Below are positions 16,105 through 25,728 of a stretch of DNA of 44,071 bases, in pieces (position 1 is the first letter of the stretch; every line of letters begins with the position of its first letter). Source of the stretch: CAZDWZ01 sp964509425 (GTDB lineage: Bacteria; Bdellovibrionota_C; UBA2361; SZUA-149; CAZDWZ01). The stretch covers positions 1-44,071 of the forward strand of contig CAZDWZ010000027.1 of the NCBI GenBank assembly GCA_964509425.1, read 5' to 3'. A model generated the notes under the pieces. The model was not told the origin of the DNA. It made no database searches and saw nothing but the letters and a program-made list of their open reading frames with translations. A program made the translations under genes and the position numbers.

Positions 16105-16274
16105 AGCTCTCAACAAAAGAAGGCGCGAATCGCTTCAAATTCTTCTTTGGTACTGGGATCATCTTTAGTAGAAAGCTTCCTAAGAAGTGGCTGTGAGGGA
16201 AGATTTCAGAGGTAAATTTCGGAACTCAGGCTTGGGGAAATTGAACCTCTGAGTTCATTCTGAGGGCGGGCTCT

Positions 16275-17189
16275 ATGAAGGTAAAACGCTGGGTCAGCAT
16301 TTTGGCAATCGCCTTTTTTCCAGTCGCGGCACATGCGGACACGACTTGTCCATTGGTCACTATTGGGAGTGCTGCTGTATTTTTCAAGAAAGCGACGAGT
16401 TACGGAAGCCGCATTGTTCCTGACTCACTCTCGGTTCAACTCACTGCCGTTGGCCGTCCCTTGCGAGATAGCAGATTACTCTTTGTTGCGTTGGATAGTG
16501 CCGTCGATAGCTTAGGAAAGGACTTAGTTCCTGCGCCTGGAACGGTGGCACGGGATTATTTGTTTTCCGGTTCAAACTCAATGATGATGCCGGGCGACCC
16601 GGTGGTCATGGATTTTCGAAGCGGTCAAACAGGGCGGCCGAATGACCTTGCACAATTCTACTTGCAAGTGCTTGCTCCATCTGGAGCCGACACAACCATT
16701 GCGCAACTAAAGGGGACAGCTTATTTCTATCTTCCAAATCGAGATCCTAAATCGGTACTGACGATTTCAGATATTCCTTCGAAGCTTGGACAGCAGGTCC
16801 ATTCAAGTCCTGCGCAGAGCGGGGAAGTATCGGTGACGCTCTATTCTGAGCAACAGTTTCTCAAACTTATAGATCGACCGAATGTGTCCAGCTCAAAGAC
16901 ACCAGATATTCTTGACGGCTTGGCACTTCAAATCAAAGGTATTTCGGCAGAAGTGTTGGATATTCGAGTCGTGGACGCGAGCGACAAAGAAATTCCCAGG
17001 GCCGCCGGAAATCGTGCGCGAATGAAGGACTATTCACCAAAATTTGAGGGTGAAGTACGAAGAATATTTTTCAAAGACTCATTACCAGAGGGGGCAAAGC
17101 TGGTAATCTTTCTTCGAACTCCTGAATCCATTATCCAAGTGCCATTTGAACTCGATGATCTGAAGTCTACGACCACTGAGAAGAAATAG
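16275..17189 (+). CDS. Secreted hypothetical protein (304 aa)
   Basis: The N-terminus is a clear Sec signal peptide (MKVKRWVSILAIAFFPVAAHADT, cleavage after AHA). The mature protein is strand-rich with no motif that I recognise. It probably resides in the periplasm or outside the cell. GAGGG lies before the ATG at a slightly long spacing. It is flanked on both sides by RAYT-derived repeats. Confidence 0.72.
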   Translation: MKVKRWVSILAIAFFPVAAHADTTCPLVTIGSAAVFFKKATSYGSRIVPDSLSVQLTAVGRPLRDSRLLFVALDSAVDSLGKDLVPAPGTVARDYLFSGSNSMMMPGDPVVMDFRSGQTGRPNDLAQFYLQVLAPSGADTTIAQLKGTAYFYLPNRDPKSVLTISDIPSKLGQQVHSSPAQSGEVSVTLYSEQQFLKLIDRPNVSSSKTPDILDGLALQIKGISAEVLDIRVVDASDKEIPRAAGNRARMKDYSPKFEGEVRRIFFKDSLPEGAKLVIFLRTPESIIQVPFELDDLKSTTTEKK

Positions 17190-17209
17190 TCCCCGCATCT
17201 ACAAATTGT

Positions 17210-17330
17210 GAACTACGATTTCTCGATCGACCAATTCTCAAACACCCTGTGTACGAACTCCGCGCGCGACCCGTTGAAGCGCGTCTGATCTACGAATTCT
17301 CAAACACCAAGTACAAGAGGAACGACCTCG
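17210..17330. repeat. Two TG...CA terminal-repeat copies
   Basis: GATCGACCAATTCTCAAACACC at about 17227 and TGATCTACGAATTCTCAAACA at 17286 are direct copies of the dispersed repeat described at 7810. The spacer contains no gene. Confidence 0.55.
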
Positions 17331-17771
17331 CTGATCTCTTTATCCTCAGGGCGTCCGATAAGCCCCACGTGAAAGATGGCACGAATCGCTTGAAAAGTTG
17401 AAGATATCTTGGGCGAATCGGTGCGTGTGCGGGTGAAGATCGTCGTGCGCGTCTGCGACGGTAGAATTGCTGTGACGAGATGCGTTTAAAGTGGATCGGC
17501 GGGAAAGGGGTATCGCCGCTCGATGAGCGGACGGGAGATTTTTCGAGGTGAGAAGAGTGTTCTCTCGCTAGCCGGCGGCGAAGACGGGCGGTCGATATGT
17601 CCCCGCCGGAAACTTTACATCAAGTTTTCCGAGTCGGTATAACTTCACCGCGACTTTGTATGCTTCGTAGATAGAGAAATACCACTTCAGAAACAGCTTC
17701 TTCGCTTGGGGACATTGGGTGAGAACCAACGGGCGCTTACTGTCTCTCTTACTCTTCTTCGTCTTTTTAGG
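17331..17771 (-). mobile_element. Truncated RAYT element, family A
   Basis: The element keeps its left REP (17341-17360), the full non-coding arm and the last 68 or so codons of the transposase on the minus strand (stop at 17568-17570). It is cut off at 17771, where another REP copy begins (TGATCTTCATGTCCTCAG). The arm is nearly identical to those at 20800 and 41169. Confidence 0.82.
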
Positions 17772-18092
17772 CTGATCTTCATGTCCTCAGAGCGTCCGAT
17801 ATCCAGTTTCAATTCGTCTACGTTCCAATATCGACTACTCAAAGGAAACTTTCGTTAAACCGACCTGTTCCCCTTATCCTTAGAGCGTCCGATAAGCTCA
17901 ATACGAAGGGTGACACGAATCACCTGAAAAACCACCTGAAAGGTCTCCACGCTTGGAGAGATTCCACCTCCGAGCTGCGTCGAGAGGTCGTGGAAATGGG
18001 CGATCTACGAATTCTTAAAGACGTTGTACAAGACTTTGAAACACCTTGTAAAAAACGCAGTTGATGAACGGCGAATCTCTTAGCCGTCGACG
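17772..18092. repeat. REP copies and terminal-repeat debris
   Basis: It contains REPs at 17782-17801 and 17875-17894 (same orientation), a fragment of RAYT arm after the second, and GATCTACGAATTCTTAAA at 18001, a diverged terminal repeat. No gene is seen. Confidence 0.6.
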
Positions 18093-19040
18093 TTATTTTT
18101 GTGCCCAGAGAGTCGCCATCGTTTTTTTGACCGCGGTGGAACTTTCCTTTGTTCCTCGAACATTTTGCAGAAGCTTTCCTAATCCCAGCTCCTCCCGTGT
18201 GCACCAATTGGTGGCAAAATAAGTAACTATAGGTGCTAAGCTTTCGAGGTTGACGAGGAGACAATTCGACGGACCTCGATTTGCGATCCCATGCAAATAA
18301 AAGTTTTTCAATAAAACAGCGGGGACGTTACGGTAGAATGTCGGAGGTTGGACGCTCGATCCAATGGTGGGATAGCTCAGATCAAATAGTACGAGTTCAA
18401 GATCCGTGACTATCAGATGGAGTATGAATAAATTTTGCGCCGGGCCGAATACGGGTTTGAACGACCATGTCCCCAAAGTTACGGACTCAAGCGCGGACCA
18501 AACTGTTTCTCCCTTCCCGATGAAACCAGGAGAATCTTTGTTGGCGCTTGGCTCAAATAGCCTGGCATGTTCAGCCAACCAGAAGTGAGACGACGGCGGA
18601 GATGAAGTGTCAACGGAACACCATCGTCCGCCATGCTCGCTCCAAACTCGGTGAACTGTGTAGTATGAAGCTCCCGAACCACCCCAACAAGCGATAAAGC
18701 CCCTTTTGCCTTTTTGTCGGCGCGAAGTCTTGCATTCTAAGAGAATATGCAGAGGTCGTTCGTTGCTCGTAACTGCGCTCGTGATCGAGGAGTAGCAATC
18801 AATTTCGACTTGGCTCTTGTCAAATGAAACATTTGCGTCGGTAATCGAATCTGGTTGGAATCGTTTTCTTGTCCCGGCCTCTATAATCTTAAGTTTTGAT
18901 GCGTTTTGCAGAGCGCCTAGGGATTGAACAAGTTCATAAAATGCCTTTGTCTCAAGAAAAATTCCATCGGTCCAACACGCTTCAACCATCAATGTCGATT
19001 CGTCGACGGTTTGACTTTTCTTTTTTTGGCCTTGAGACAT
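18093..19040 (-). CDS. PD-(D/E)XK nuclease-fold-like protein (315 aa)
   Basis: AGGAG lies about 10 bases before the ATG. Residues 77-106 read QVEIDCYSS, a gap, then HILLECKTSRR, so D81 and E102-x-K104 fit the core of a PD-(D/E)XK nuclease. The 30-40 residues before supply the expected helix. The remainder is unrecognised, with several Trp-rich segments. No signal peptide. It stands alone between RAYT debris and IS3 debris. Possible roles are restriction or an orphan defence nuclease; the fold assignment rests on motif spacing only. Confidence 0.6.
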   Translation of the reverse strand: MSQGQKKKSQTVDESTLMVEACWTDGIFLETKAFYELVQSLGALQNASKLKIIEAGTRKRFQPDSITDANVSFDKSQVEIDCYSSITSAVTSNERPLHILLECKTSRRQKGKRGFIACWGGSGASYYTVHRVWSEHGGRWCSVDTSSPPSSHFWLAEHARLFEPSANKDSPGFIGKGETVWSALESVTLGTWSFKPVFGPAQNLFILHLIVTDLELVLFDLSYPTIGSSVQPPTFYRNVPAVLLKNFYLHGIANRGPSNCLLVNLESLAPIVTYFATNWCTREELGLGKLLQNVRGTKESSTAVKKTMATLWAQK

Positions 19041-19072
19041 TCGACTTAGCTCCTGAACTTCGAATTTTAAAA

Positions 19073-19309
19073 GGCTGACCCAGCCCTCAAATTGTAGACC
19101 TTAAGTTGAGGTAGAACGGTAGAAGAGAGGGGTCAAGACGAAAGAAGAAAAGTAACGAGAGGATTTGAGAGCTTCTCGAGGATATTTCATCAGGAAACAA
19201 TTTGTTAGCTAGAGGCTGTAAGATGAGTGCGGCGGAACTGGCAGATAAGCTGAGATTGACGTGTGAACGTTTGAATTGTTAGCGTCATGCAGAGGTCAGG
19301 TGAACAGAA
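19073..19309 (+). pseudogene. IS3-type orfA relic, second copy
   Basis: CTGACCCAGCCCTCAAATTGTAGACC matches the left edge of the relic at 11129. A frame near 19223 reads MSAAELADKLRLTCERL, the helix-turn-helix of orfA. Multiple stops and no orfB, so it is a decayed fragment. Confidence 0.65.
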
Positions 19310-19430
19310 TCACTGAGGGAGAATCATATTAAAGATCATCATCGTCGTTTCGGAACATTCGGGGTGGACGAATTGCCGCTTGTTGTCTCTCTTACTATTT
19401 TTATCCTTTTTTAGTGCGGCTACATCGGCG
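19310..19430 (-). pseudogene. RAYT family A relic
   Basis: On the minus strand KKDKNSKRDNKRQFVHPECSE aligns with KKTKKSKRDSKRPLVLTQCPE of the intact transposases. Only about 40 codons remain, with many substitutions, so this is an old insertion. The following bases to 19544 hold no gene. Confidence 0.65.
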
Positions 19431-19544
19431 CTAGTCGCAACGATACGTTCGCGTGGGGGTGCCCACGGCCATACACCCTGTTTACTTGCCGGGCGAATAT
19501 GGCGTATCCGTCTTCTTAAGTCCGGGTTCACTTCGAGTAAATAA

Positions 19545-20786
19545 ATGTCTGAGGAATTTCAGCTTTTCGGATACGCCGAAATGGTGGCGCAGCGTGACGA
19601 TTTGAAGCTCGTCGTGTTCAGCTGCATCAGAGCTACACAGTTCTGCGAATTCTTTGAATCCTTTCGACTAAACCTTAATAGTCGAAAACGATTCAATTAT
19701 GCCTGGGATGTTCGTCTATCAATCGTCGAAGTTACCTTACCCCGTAACAACCGGTCGAAAGTAGCCGTCGGCGATTGGTATCTCCTCAACATTGCGTCCT
19801 CTGATAGTCTATCCGAACGAACGGTGCGTTCACTAAGCGCCGGAGAAATTCTGGGCCAGTTCGAATCGATTGAGGGCGTTCTTTCCGATATCGGTCGAAT
19901 TCCTAAGAACTCGCGAGACTGGCGTAGTTTGACAAACTTCTTTTCTCTCAACGACATTGCTGCTGCAGATCCCACGGAATTGCAATGTCATTTGAGGAAT
20001 CTCCATCTCGTAAATCAATTGAATGTGTTGGACGTTGGACAGGGAAATTGCGTCGCTCTTGGGAAAGACGATTGGAGACCGTTATACTATTTCGATTTAG
20101 GCTGCGGATGCTTCTCCAACGCGTCTACGCTTACCACGAGGCCGAGGCTTTGTTGGACTGCCGATCCAAGTGTAATCCTCTCACACTGGGATGTAGATCA
20201 CTGGTGGCTCGCTTCGATTGATCCCAAAGCCTGCGAGAGAGTTTGGATTGCTCCACGTCAGACCATCGGTCCTCTTGCCTGGAGGTTTGCTGCAAGATTG
20301 AATTCTTCGGGAACTCTGCTTCTATTAGAGCAGGGGGCAGCGAATGCAATCGCCATTGCTGGACCGATTCATCTTTGCTGCGGACGAAGCAGGAACGACT
20401 CTGGAATCGCGATGAACTTAAATCTTGGGTCTTCGGTAAATGTTTTGCTTCCAGGCGACGCAAATCCAAAATTTATTTCGAATCTGGAGCAGTTAAAATT
20501 TCACGCCACAATCGCGCCGCATCACGGAGGATACATCCGGAATGTGATCATCCCCGCGCCGGTCGGTTTAGATAGCGTAGTAGTCTATTCCTATGGTCGA
20601 AATAATTCCTACGGACACCCTAGTAAGGGTACGCTGGATCGCTTTCAGAAAGCTTCCTGGACGACGGCATTACATACTACTTCCGGGAACATCGGAATAA
20701 GCTCAAGTTCGATCCAAAACTATGGACCGCCCTGTCACGGCTTAAATTGCACGCTCCGTCCAAAAATTCTTGTTTCACTGATGTAG
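19545..20786 (+). CDS. ComEC-like standalone metallo-beta-lactamase-fold hydrolase (413 aa)
   Basis: Residues about 160-400 have the ComEC/Rec2-type MBL signature: LNVLDVGQGNC, then SHWDVDHWW (H-x-D-x-D-H metal motif), NLGSSVNVLLPGDA, ATIAPHHGGY and SYGRNNSYGHPS. The protein has no membrane helices, so it is a soluble relative of the ComEC C-terminal nuclease domain. The first 160 residues are unrecognised. The start ATG has no good ribosome binding site. Soluble ComEC-like MBL proteins occur in defence loci, but whether this one cuts DNA is inference. Confidence 0.8.
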   Translation: MSEEFQLFGYAEMVAQRDDLKLVVFSCIRATQFCEFFESFRLNLNSRKRFNYAWDVRLSIVEVTLPRNNRSKVAVGDWYLLNIASSDSLSERTVRSLSAGEILGQFESIEGVLSDIGRIPKNSRDWRSLTNFFSLNDIAAADPTELQCHLRNLHLVNQLNVLDVGQGNCVALGKDDWRPLYYFDLGCGCFSNASTLTTRPRLCWTADPSVILSHWDVDHWWLASIDPKACERVWIAPRQTIGPLAWRFAARLNSSGTLLLLEQGAANAIAIAGPIHLCCGRSRNDSGIAMNLNLGSSVNVLLPGDANPKFISNLEQLKFHATIAPHHGGYIRNVIIPAPVGLDSVVVYSYGRNNSYGHPSKGTLDRFQKASWTTALHTTSGNIGISSSSIQNYGPPCHGLNCTLRPKILVSLM

Positions 20787-20789
20787 TGT

Positions 20790-21571
20790 CTGATCTCTTT
20801 ATCCTCAGGGCGTCCGATAAGCCCCACGTGAAAGATGGCACGAATCGCTTGAAAAGTTGAAGATATCTTGGGCGAATCGGTGCGTGTGCGGGTGAAGATC
20901 GTCGTGCGCGTCTGCGACGGTAGAATTGCTGTGACGAGATGCGTTTAAAGTGGATCGGCGGGAAAGGGGTATCGCCGCTCGATGAGCGGGCGGGAGATTT
21001 TTCGAGGTGAGGAGAGTGTTCTCTCTCTAGCCGGCGGCGAAGACGGGTGGTCGATATGTACCCGCTGGAAACTTCACATCAAGTTTTCCGAGTCGGTATA
21101 ACTTCACGGCGACTTTGTATGCTTCGTAGATAGAGAAGTACCACTTCAAGAACAGCTTCTTGGCTTCGGGACATTGGGTGAGAACCAGGGGGCGCTTGCT
21201 GTCTCTCTTACTCTTCTTTGTTTTCTTCGGCCGACTCCCCGGTACGGTCTTAAGTAGTAGCTCGCGAGGGAGAAACCCGAGCCCCTTTGCCTTCCTCTCT
21301 CGAACGAGCTCAAGCCTCCGCTCTTCGCGCTTCTTGAGCATCAGCTTTTTGTACTCGCGCTGCGGCAGGTGTTCGTATCCGGGAAGCCGCTTGAATTCTA
21401 AAACATGCTCGGTCGTAAAGTCCTCAGGTTTCAGCTTCTTGTTGAAGCGCTTTCGATCTCTGTACGTCGCCCAATCCACCCAACGGAGAATTCGCTTACG
21501 TCCGTTGATGGCATCATGGAAGGAGTTGTATCCCGGATATTCATCTGGGAATTCGCATAGACCGTGCTCTG
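20790..21571 (-). mobile_element. Truncated RAYT element, family A
   Basis: It keeps the left REP (20800-20819), the non-coding arm and the last 180 or so codons of the transposase (stop 21027-21029). The gene is cut at 21571 inside HGLCEFPDE, where the REP of the next RAYT copy starts. The missing 5' half includes the H-x-H and the catalytic Tyr, so this copy is dead. Confidence 0.85.
21027..21571 (-). pseudogene. Family A transposase, C-terminal fragment
   Basis: In frame, it encodes the region from CEFPDEYPGYNSFHDAING to the C-terminal PPVFAAG, almost identical to the intact copies. An internal Met (at 21479) could start a 150-residue product, but it would lack both catalytic motifs. Confidence 0.82.
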
Positions 21572-22735
21572 ATCTTCATATCCTCAATGCGTCCGATAAG
21601 CTCCACGTGAAAGATGGCACGAATCGATTGAAAAGTTGAATGTATCTTCGGTGAATTGGTGCGGGAGAGCGTGGCGGTGGTCGAACGCGTTCGCGACGGC
21701 GGAAAAATTTCGACGAAATGCGTTTAAAGAAGAGCGGCAGGAAAGGGGTATCGCCGCTCGATGAGCGGACGGGAGATTTTTCGAGGTGAGGAGAGTGTTC
21801 TCGCCCTAGCCGGCAGCGAAGACGGGCGGTCGATATGTCCCGGCCGGAAACTTCACGTCAAGCTTGCCCAAGCGGTATAACTTCACCGCAACCTTGTAGG
21901 CTTCGTAGATCGAGAAGTACCACTTCAAGAACAGCTTCTTCGCCTCGGGACATTGTGTAAGAACCAACGGGCGCTTACTGTCTCTCTTACTCTTCTTTGT
22001 CTTCTTGGGCCGACTCCCCGGAACGGTCTTAAGCAGCAGCTCCCGCGGAAGAAACCCGAGCCCCTTCGCCTTCCGCTCTCGAACGAGCTCTAGCCTCCGC
22101 TCTTCTCGTTTTTTGAGCATCAGCTTTTTGTAATCGCGCTGCGGCAGGTGCTCGTAGCCCGGAAGCCGCTTGAATTCTAAAACGTGCTCGGTCGTAAAGT
22201 CCTCAGGCTTCAGCTTCTTGTTAAAGCGCTTTCGATCTCTGTACGTCGCCCAATCCACCCAACGGAGAATTCGCTTTCGTCCGTTGATGGCGTCATGAAA
22301 GGAGTTGTATCCCGGATATTCATCAGGGAATTCGCATAGGCCGTGCTCCACGGCTTGGAGCGAGGAGTAGAAGAAGTATTTCTCGACGTCTTGGGGAAGG
22401 GGAAGCGCTTGCTCTGAGTACCGCCTTTCGAACACTGGGCCACCTTCGAATTCGTCAACGAAGTATCTTACCCCTTCAGCAATCCGAGCATTGAAATCCC
22501 GGTAGAACTGACTTCGGTTCAAATTCGGAAAGAGCGCCACCTCGTGATGGTGGTTGCCCATGAAAGAGTACGCGTAGAGCTCAGCGCCGTATTTTTCCTG
22601 ATACCGGGCGAGGTGAGTGAGACAATGACTCTCGAACTTCTTGTTGTTTACAAACCAGAGTCGAGAATTGACGGTTCGCGAGGTGATAAGCGACGAATAA
22701 TTCGCGCACTCAATGCGGAGAGGTTGAGACTGAAG
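21572..22735 (-). mobile_element. RAYT element, family A, copy missing its right end
   Basis: It starts with the REP at 21579-21598 and the conserved arm, and runs through the transposase to 22735. There the sequence jumps to the GGTACC palindrome instead of the usual right arm and REP. It abuts the previous truncated copy, giving a tandem pair in the same orientation. Confidence 0.8.
21806..22734 (-). pseudogene. Family A transposase lacking its start codon
   Basis: The frame is open from the stop at 21806 up to LQSQPLRIECANYSSL at the N-terminus, matching intact copies throughout, with H-x-H and Y127 present. The first codons (ATG TCT CTC AAA) are replaced by unrelated sequence, and an in-frame TGA lies just upstream. 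The first usable ATG (22559-22561) is directly before GNHHHEV. A product from there would keep the catalytic residues but lose the first strands of the Y1 fold. Probably inactive. Confidence 0.8.
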
Positions 22736-22749
22736 TTTTCTCTCCCTCT

Positions 22750-22796
22750 GGTACCGGGTTCATCTTGAGTATACGACTCGAGTTTAACCCGGTACC
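22750..22796. repeat. 47-base palindrome (GGTACCGGGTT...)
   Basis: GGTACCGGGTT at 22750-22760 and AACCCGGTACC at 22786-22796 are exact inverted arms. The centre CTTGAGTATACGACTCGAG is nearly palindromic too. Half-copies occur at about 11406, 16147 and 41595, and a shorter relative at 7845. Confidence 0.75.
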
Positions 22797-22823
22797 GATC
22801 AAAGGCAACGGCCCCAAGACTAG

Positions 22824-23882
22824 CTACGCGCACGAGTGCTCAGTGCAAACTGGACGCCTTGCTTTTTCCTTCCTCAATCTTTCCAAGATTCCCTCCAGAA
22901 GTGCCTCGTGAGACGGAAAAGCGGTAGCGTCGCCGTTTTTGACCGTTAGTGGCTCTGGTCTCCCAAGAATTAGCCATGACCGATTTAGGCGAGAACGTGT
23001 CTTATGGTCGCATGTGAAAATTTCACAATACGCTAGCCCGGCTAAATGCATAATGTCACCAGGATCCGATTTCGCTGCGTGCATTACGTCCTTAGCCTCC
23101 CTCGAGGCGAGATCGTGTGCCATCCGGTGTTGAAATTCACAGACCAGATATGCCAATGGAGCATTTCGAAATGCTTTGGGTGAAAATTTTAATGCTAAGA
23201 TAGCCTCTACTGCTGGGAACGTGGCAATCATTGAATCAGAGCCCACGATAAAAAATGCGTCAATGATATCAGGAGGAGGTTTGTTGTCCTCATCATTTAG
23301 CAGACGCACCACCTCGCTCGGCAACCTACTAAGATATTTTTCAAGCCGAACTTTCCGGCCCTTCTCAATATTTGAAAGATACTCGCGATGTTCCCGCGCA
23401 TCTGTTTCGAGTTTTTTTATAAGGTGAGGCAATTGATTCCAACGGTCGATTTGTTTCTGACCCGCTTCACAACTCGTATCCATCACATAGGCTTCTAAAG
23501 TCGAACCTCCTCGAAAGATCTCATCTGCATTCTCGGGTTTCCATGAATCAGCGAACCGCTGAATGAGATTCGATGAGAATGCGTCAAAAACTGGCGGTTT
23601 CGCGCCAAATGCAATAAGTGCCAGGCTCAGTAGCTCCCGGTTCAAGAGCTCATCCCAAGGCGCGAGATATTTAATCCCCAAGCTCTGGATCCAGCGAGCT
23701 CGCCAGATGGCTTCATCCCGTTGTATCTGTCCGAAGAGTTCAACCAAGTGTGTGAACGATAAAATTAGAGTTCCCAAACGACTGACTTCCTCCAATTTTG
23801 CCCAGAGGCGCCCATCCCCGGTTTTTGAATTTAGAGCGTCGATTATAGTCGACGAGTCGATATATACGGTGGGTTTGCACAT
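22824..23882 (-). CDS. PIN-domain-like protein (about 352 aa)
   Basis: The chosen start (ATG at 23882) places KPTVYIDSSTIIDAL at the very N-terminus, the first strand and acidic residue of PIN-type nucleases. An ATG 15 codons upstream (23927) is possible. Further acidic sites fit in the C-terminal half (GDIMHLAGLAYCEIFTCDHKTRSRL). At over 350 residues it is much longer than VapC toxins; the central helical insert is unrecognised. No small antitoxin gene is adjacent. PIN proteins are usually RNases. Confidence 0.68.
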   Translation of the reverse strand: MCKPTVYIDSSTIIDALNSKTGDGRLWAKLEEVSRLGTLILSFTHLVELFGQIQRDEAIWRARWIQSLGIKYLAPWDELLNRELLSLALIAFGAKPPVFDAFSSNLIQRFADSWKPENADEIFRGGSTLEAYVMDTSCEAGQKQIDRWNQLPHLIKKLETDAREHREYLSNIEKGRKVRLEKYLSRLPSEVVRLLNDEDNKPPPDIIDAFFIVGSDSMIATFPAVEAILALKFSPKAFRNAPLAYLVCEFQHRMAHDLASREAKDVMHAAKSDPGDIMHLAGLAYCEIFTCDHKTRSRLNRSWLILGRPEPLTVKNGDATAFPSHEALLEGILERLRKEKARRPVCTEHSCA

Positions 23883-23975
23883 GATGAAGTGTACTTGATT
23901 TCTGGTAATTTCTGGAACCGGGCTCATTTTGATCGAACTTCTTAGATGAATCCAGTTCCCGTTGAATGAATTAAC

Positions 23976-24338
23976 TCACCGGCAAATCGACTCGCATGGA
24001 GTTCCGTCTCCGTCGCCATCCAGCCTTCGGAGTCCGCATACCTCGAGATAAAATCTCGCTTCCTTACAGCTCGCCATTTCCCGGCAAACCCTCTTTGATC
24101 CGCAGGTGAAGTTTGCGCTATCGGCCGCGTTCGGGACGAAACCTGCGCGTGAATCCACTGAGGAGTTGAGACCAAAACTGCCGACTGCATTCGAGGTGCT
24201 GCCGCCGTGGCAATGGCGGGTACTGGTGGATCGTTGATTGTGGCAGCCGTCTGCAGCGGCGCGACCGGGGTGGGCGAGCGATATTGATGGGGTAAGGAGA
24301 GCAAGGAGCGTCGCTATGCGCAGAGCCTTTGAAGACAT
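23976..24338 (-). CDS. Secreted excalibur-domain protein (120 aa)
   Basis: The start at 24338 has AAGGTGG upstream and begins a clear signal peptide (MSSKALRIATLLALLTPSISLAHPG). HPGRAAADGCHNQRSTSTRHCHGG follows, a His/Cys motif often found near secreted nucleases. The C-terminus is an excalibur calcium-binding motif: CKEARFYLEVCGLRRLDGDGDGTPCESIC. The frame extends upstream to 24458, but that part has no signal sequence. Likely extracellular or periplasmic; the ligand role is from family knowledge. Confidence 0.82.
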   Translation of the reverse strand: MSSKALRIATLLALLTPSISLAHPGRAAADGCHNQRSTSTRHCHGGSTSNAVGSFGLNSSVDSRAGFVPNAADSANFTCGSKRVCREMASCKEARFYLEVCGLRRLDGDGDGTPCESICR

Positions 24339-24521
24339 AAGTCTAAGTCCACCTTTTTGATTTGGGTGAAAGGGCGTCTTGGGGGGAGGTATAACAAACT
24401 TGGTCGCGAAAAAGCACCTTTTCGCCGACTGGCGTGGTCGATGCTTTAGCGATTTCATGCGGATTTGGACTTTCTTTTGAGGACGGCATAATGCTCTTTT
24501 TCAGCCGCTTCGGAGGTCGTT

Positions 24522-25124
24522 ATGATCACTGCGCTGCTTCGAAAAATCCTAATCCTCTCTTTACTTCACACATCTGCCTGCGCATCTGCGAGCTATCGAG
24601 CCATTCAAGCGCTCGAGAGTGGTGACCAATGTACGTTCTGTAAGATCAGCCAAGAAGCCGCATCGATCGATCCGCGATCTCAGAACAATCTCGGTGTGTG
24701 CTATCAGAACGGGTATTGCGGCTTTGAGAAAAACCAAGAAACGGCTGTCGCGAATTACAAGGAAGCGGCGCGTTGGGATATCGAAGAGGCGAAGCAGAAC
24801 CTTCGAAATTTGGGTATCGAGCCGCCTACGGCAGATCTTCGGATTGCCGAAGATCAGAAGAACCGGGAACGAATTGAGAACATTGCGAAGTTGCTAGTCG
24901 GCACCCTTGTTGTCGCGGCGTCAGCGGTGGGGGCAGCCTATGGGGCGGGGAGAGCGCCCGCCGGCTCTACAAATAGTTTTGTCCCTAATGTTTACGATAG
25001 CTCCGGCTGCTGCTCGTGGCATGGGGGGATTGCTCGCGGGTTCTTGGGGGAGAAGGTTTGTCACTGGACGGGCAATTTGCAGTGTGCGGATGGAGCGGCG
25101 AGTCCGACCTGTGGGTGCCGGTAA
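24522..25124 (+). CDS. Sel1-like lipoprotein with Cys-rich tail (200 aa)
   Basis: GGAGG lies 6 bases before the ATG. The signal sequence ends in LHTSAC, a plausible lipobox. Residues about 30-105 closely match the Sel1-like protein at 2887 (CTFCKISQEAASIDPRSQNNLG, AVANYKEAARWDIEEAKQNL). It then adds a charged helix, a Gly/Ala membrane-like segment (LLVGTLVVAASAVGAAYGAG) and a Cys-rich end (SGCCSWHGG, CADGAASPTCGC) seen in several secreted bacterial proteins. Unlike the paralogue it has no coupled SEC-C gene. Confidence 0.8.
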   Translation: MITALLRKILILSLLHTSACASASYRAIQALESGDQCTFCKISQEAASIDPRSQNNLGVCYQNGYCGFEKNQETAVANYKEAARWDIEEAKQNLRNLGIEPPTADLRIAEDQKNRERIENIAKLLVGTLVVAASAVGAAYGAGRAPAGSTNSFVPNVYDSSGCCSWHGGIARGFLGEKVCHWTGNLQCADGAASPTCGCR

Positions 25125-25326
25125 GTTGTTGGCCCACAAGCCTTAAGTTCAGAAATGGAATTTTTTCCGGGTACCGACTTCAACCTGATCAAACTTTTCA
25201 AGATATTCTCTAAGGATGTGCGAATCGGTATAAGAAAAGTCTCGAAAGAATTTAAAACTAGCCGGATCCTTCAATTGGAAGATTCGGAGGACTGTTTTCT
25301 CGGTCTAGAATCCGTGAGGAAAATTC

Positions 25327-25728
25327 ATGAAGTACGCAAGGAAACAAATCGGACTTTCGATTGAAGAGTGCGTAATTTTGCTTGCAGAGCATCGTAAACG
25401 CATAGAGGATCTAATGGCGCTACTTGACGGACGAACTTCGCAAGTTAGTCGCGAAGATAAGGCACTTGCCCAGAGTCAGCTTTCAGTGATCAAAGACCGG
25501 TTGAGAAGTGACTACCAATCGCGAGAGGCCAAAATCGGAAGAGCTGCGATGTCGGTTGTCGAGCGAGCGAATGTGCTTCCGGCAGTCCATCAGGCGTTCT
25601 GCGAACTATCAGTAAAGTCAAACTCTAATCCTGACGGAAAGTGGCTCACCGAGCTTTACGCAGCACTAATCGATATTAATTTCTATCTTCGACCGCTTGA
25701 AGACAGAATCAGCGGAGGTGAGCGATGA
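25327..25728 (+). CDS. Small helical hypothetical protein (133 aa)
   Basis: GAGGAAAATTC precedes the ATG, a good ribosome binding site. The protein is charged and almost entirely helical (ECVILLAEHRKRIEDLMALLD, then SQLSVIKDRLRSDYQSREAK), perhaps a coiled coil. I do not recognise it. About 215 bases of non-coding DNA follow before the AIPR gene. Confidence 0.62.
   Translation: MKYARKQIGLSIEECVILLAEHRKRIEDLMALLDGRTSQVSREDKALAQSQLSVIKDRLRSDYQSREAKIGRAAMSVVERANVLPAVHQAFCELSVKSNSNPDGKWLTELYAALIDINFYLRPLEDRISGGER

Noticed and set aside
25155..25364. 70-codon frame before the helical protein at 25327
   Set aside because: No ribosome binding site, overlaps the better-supported gene by 38 bases in another frame, no motif.
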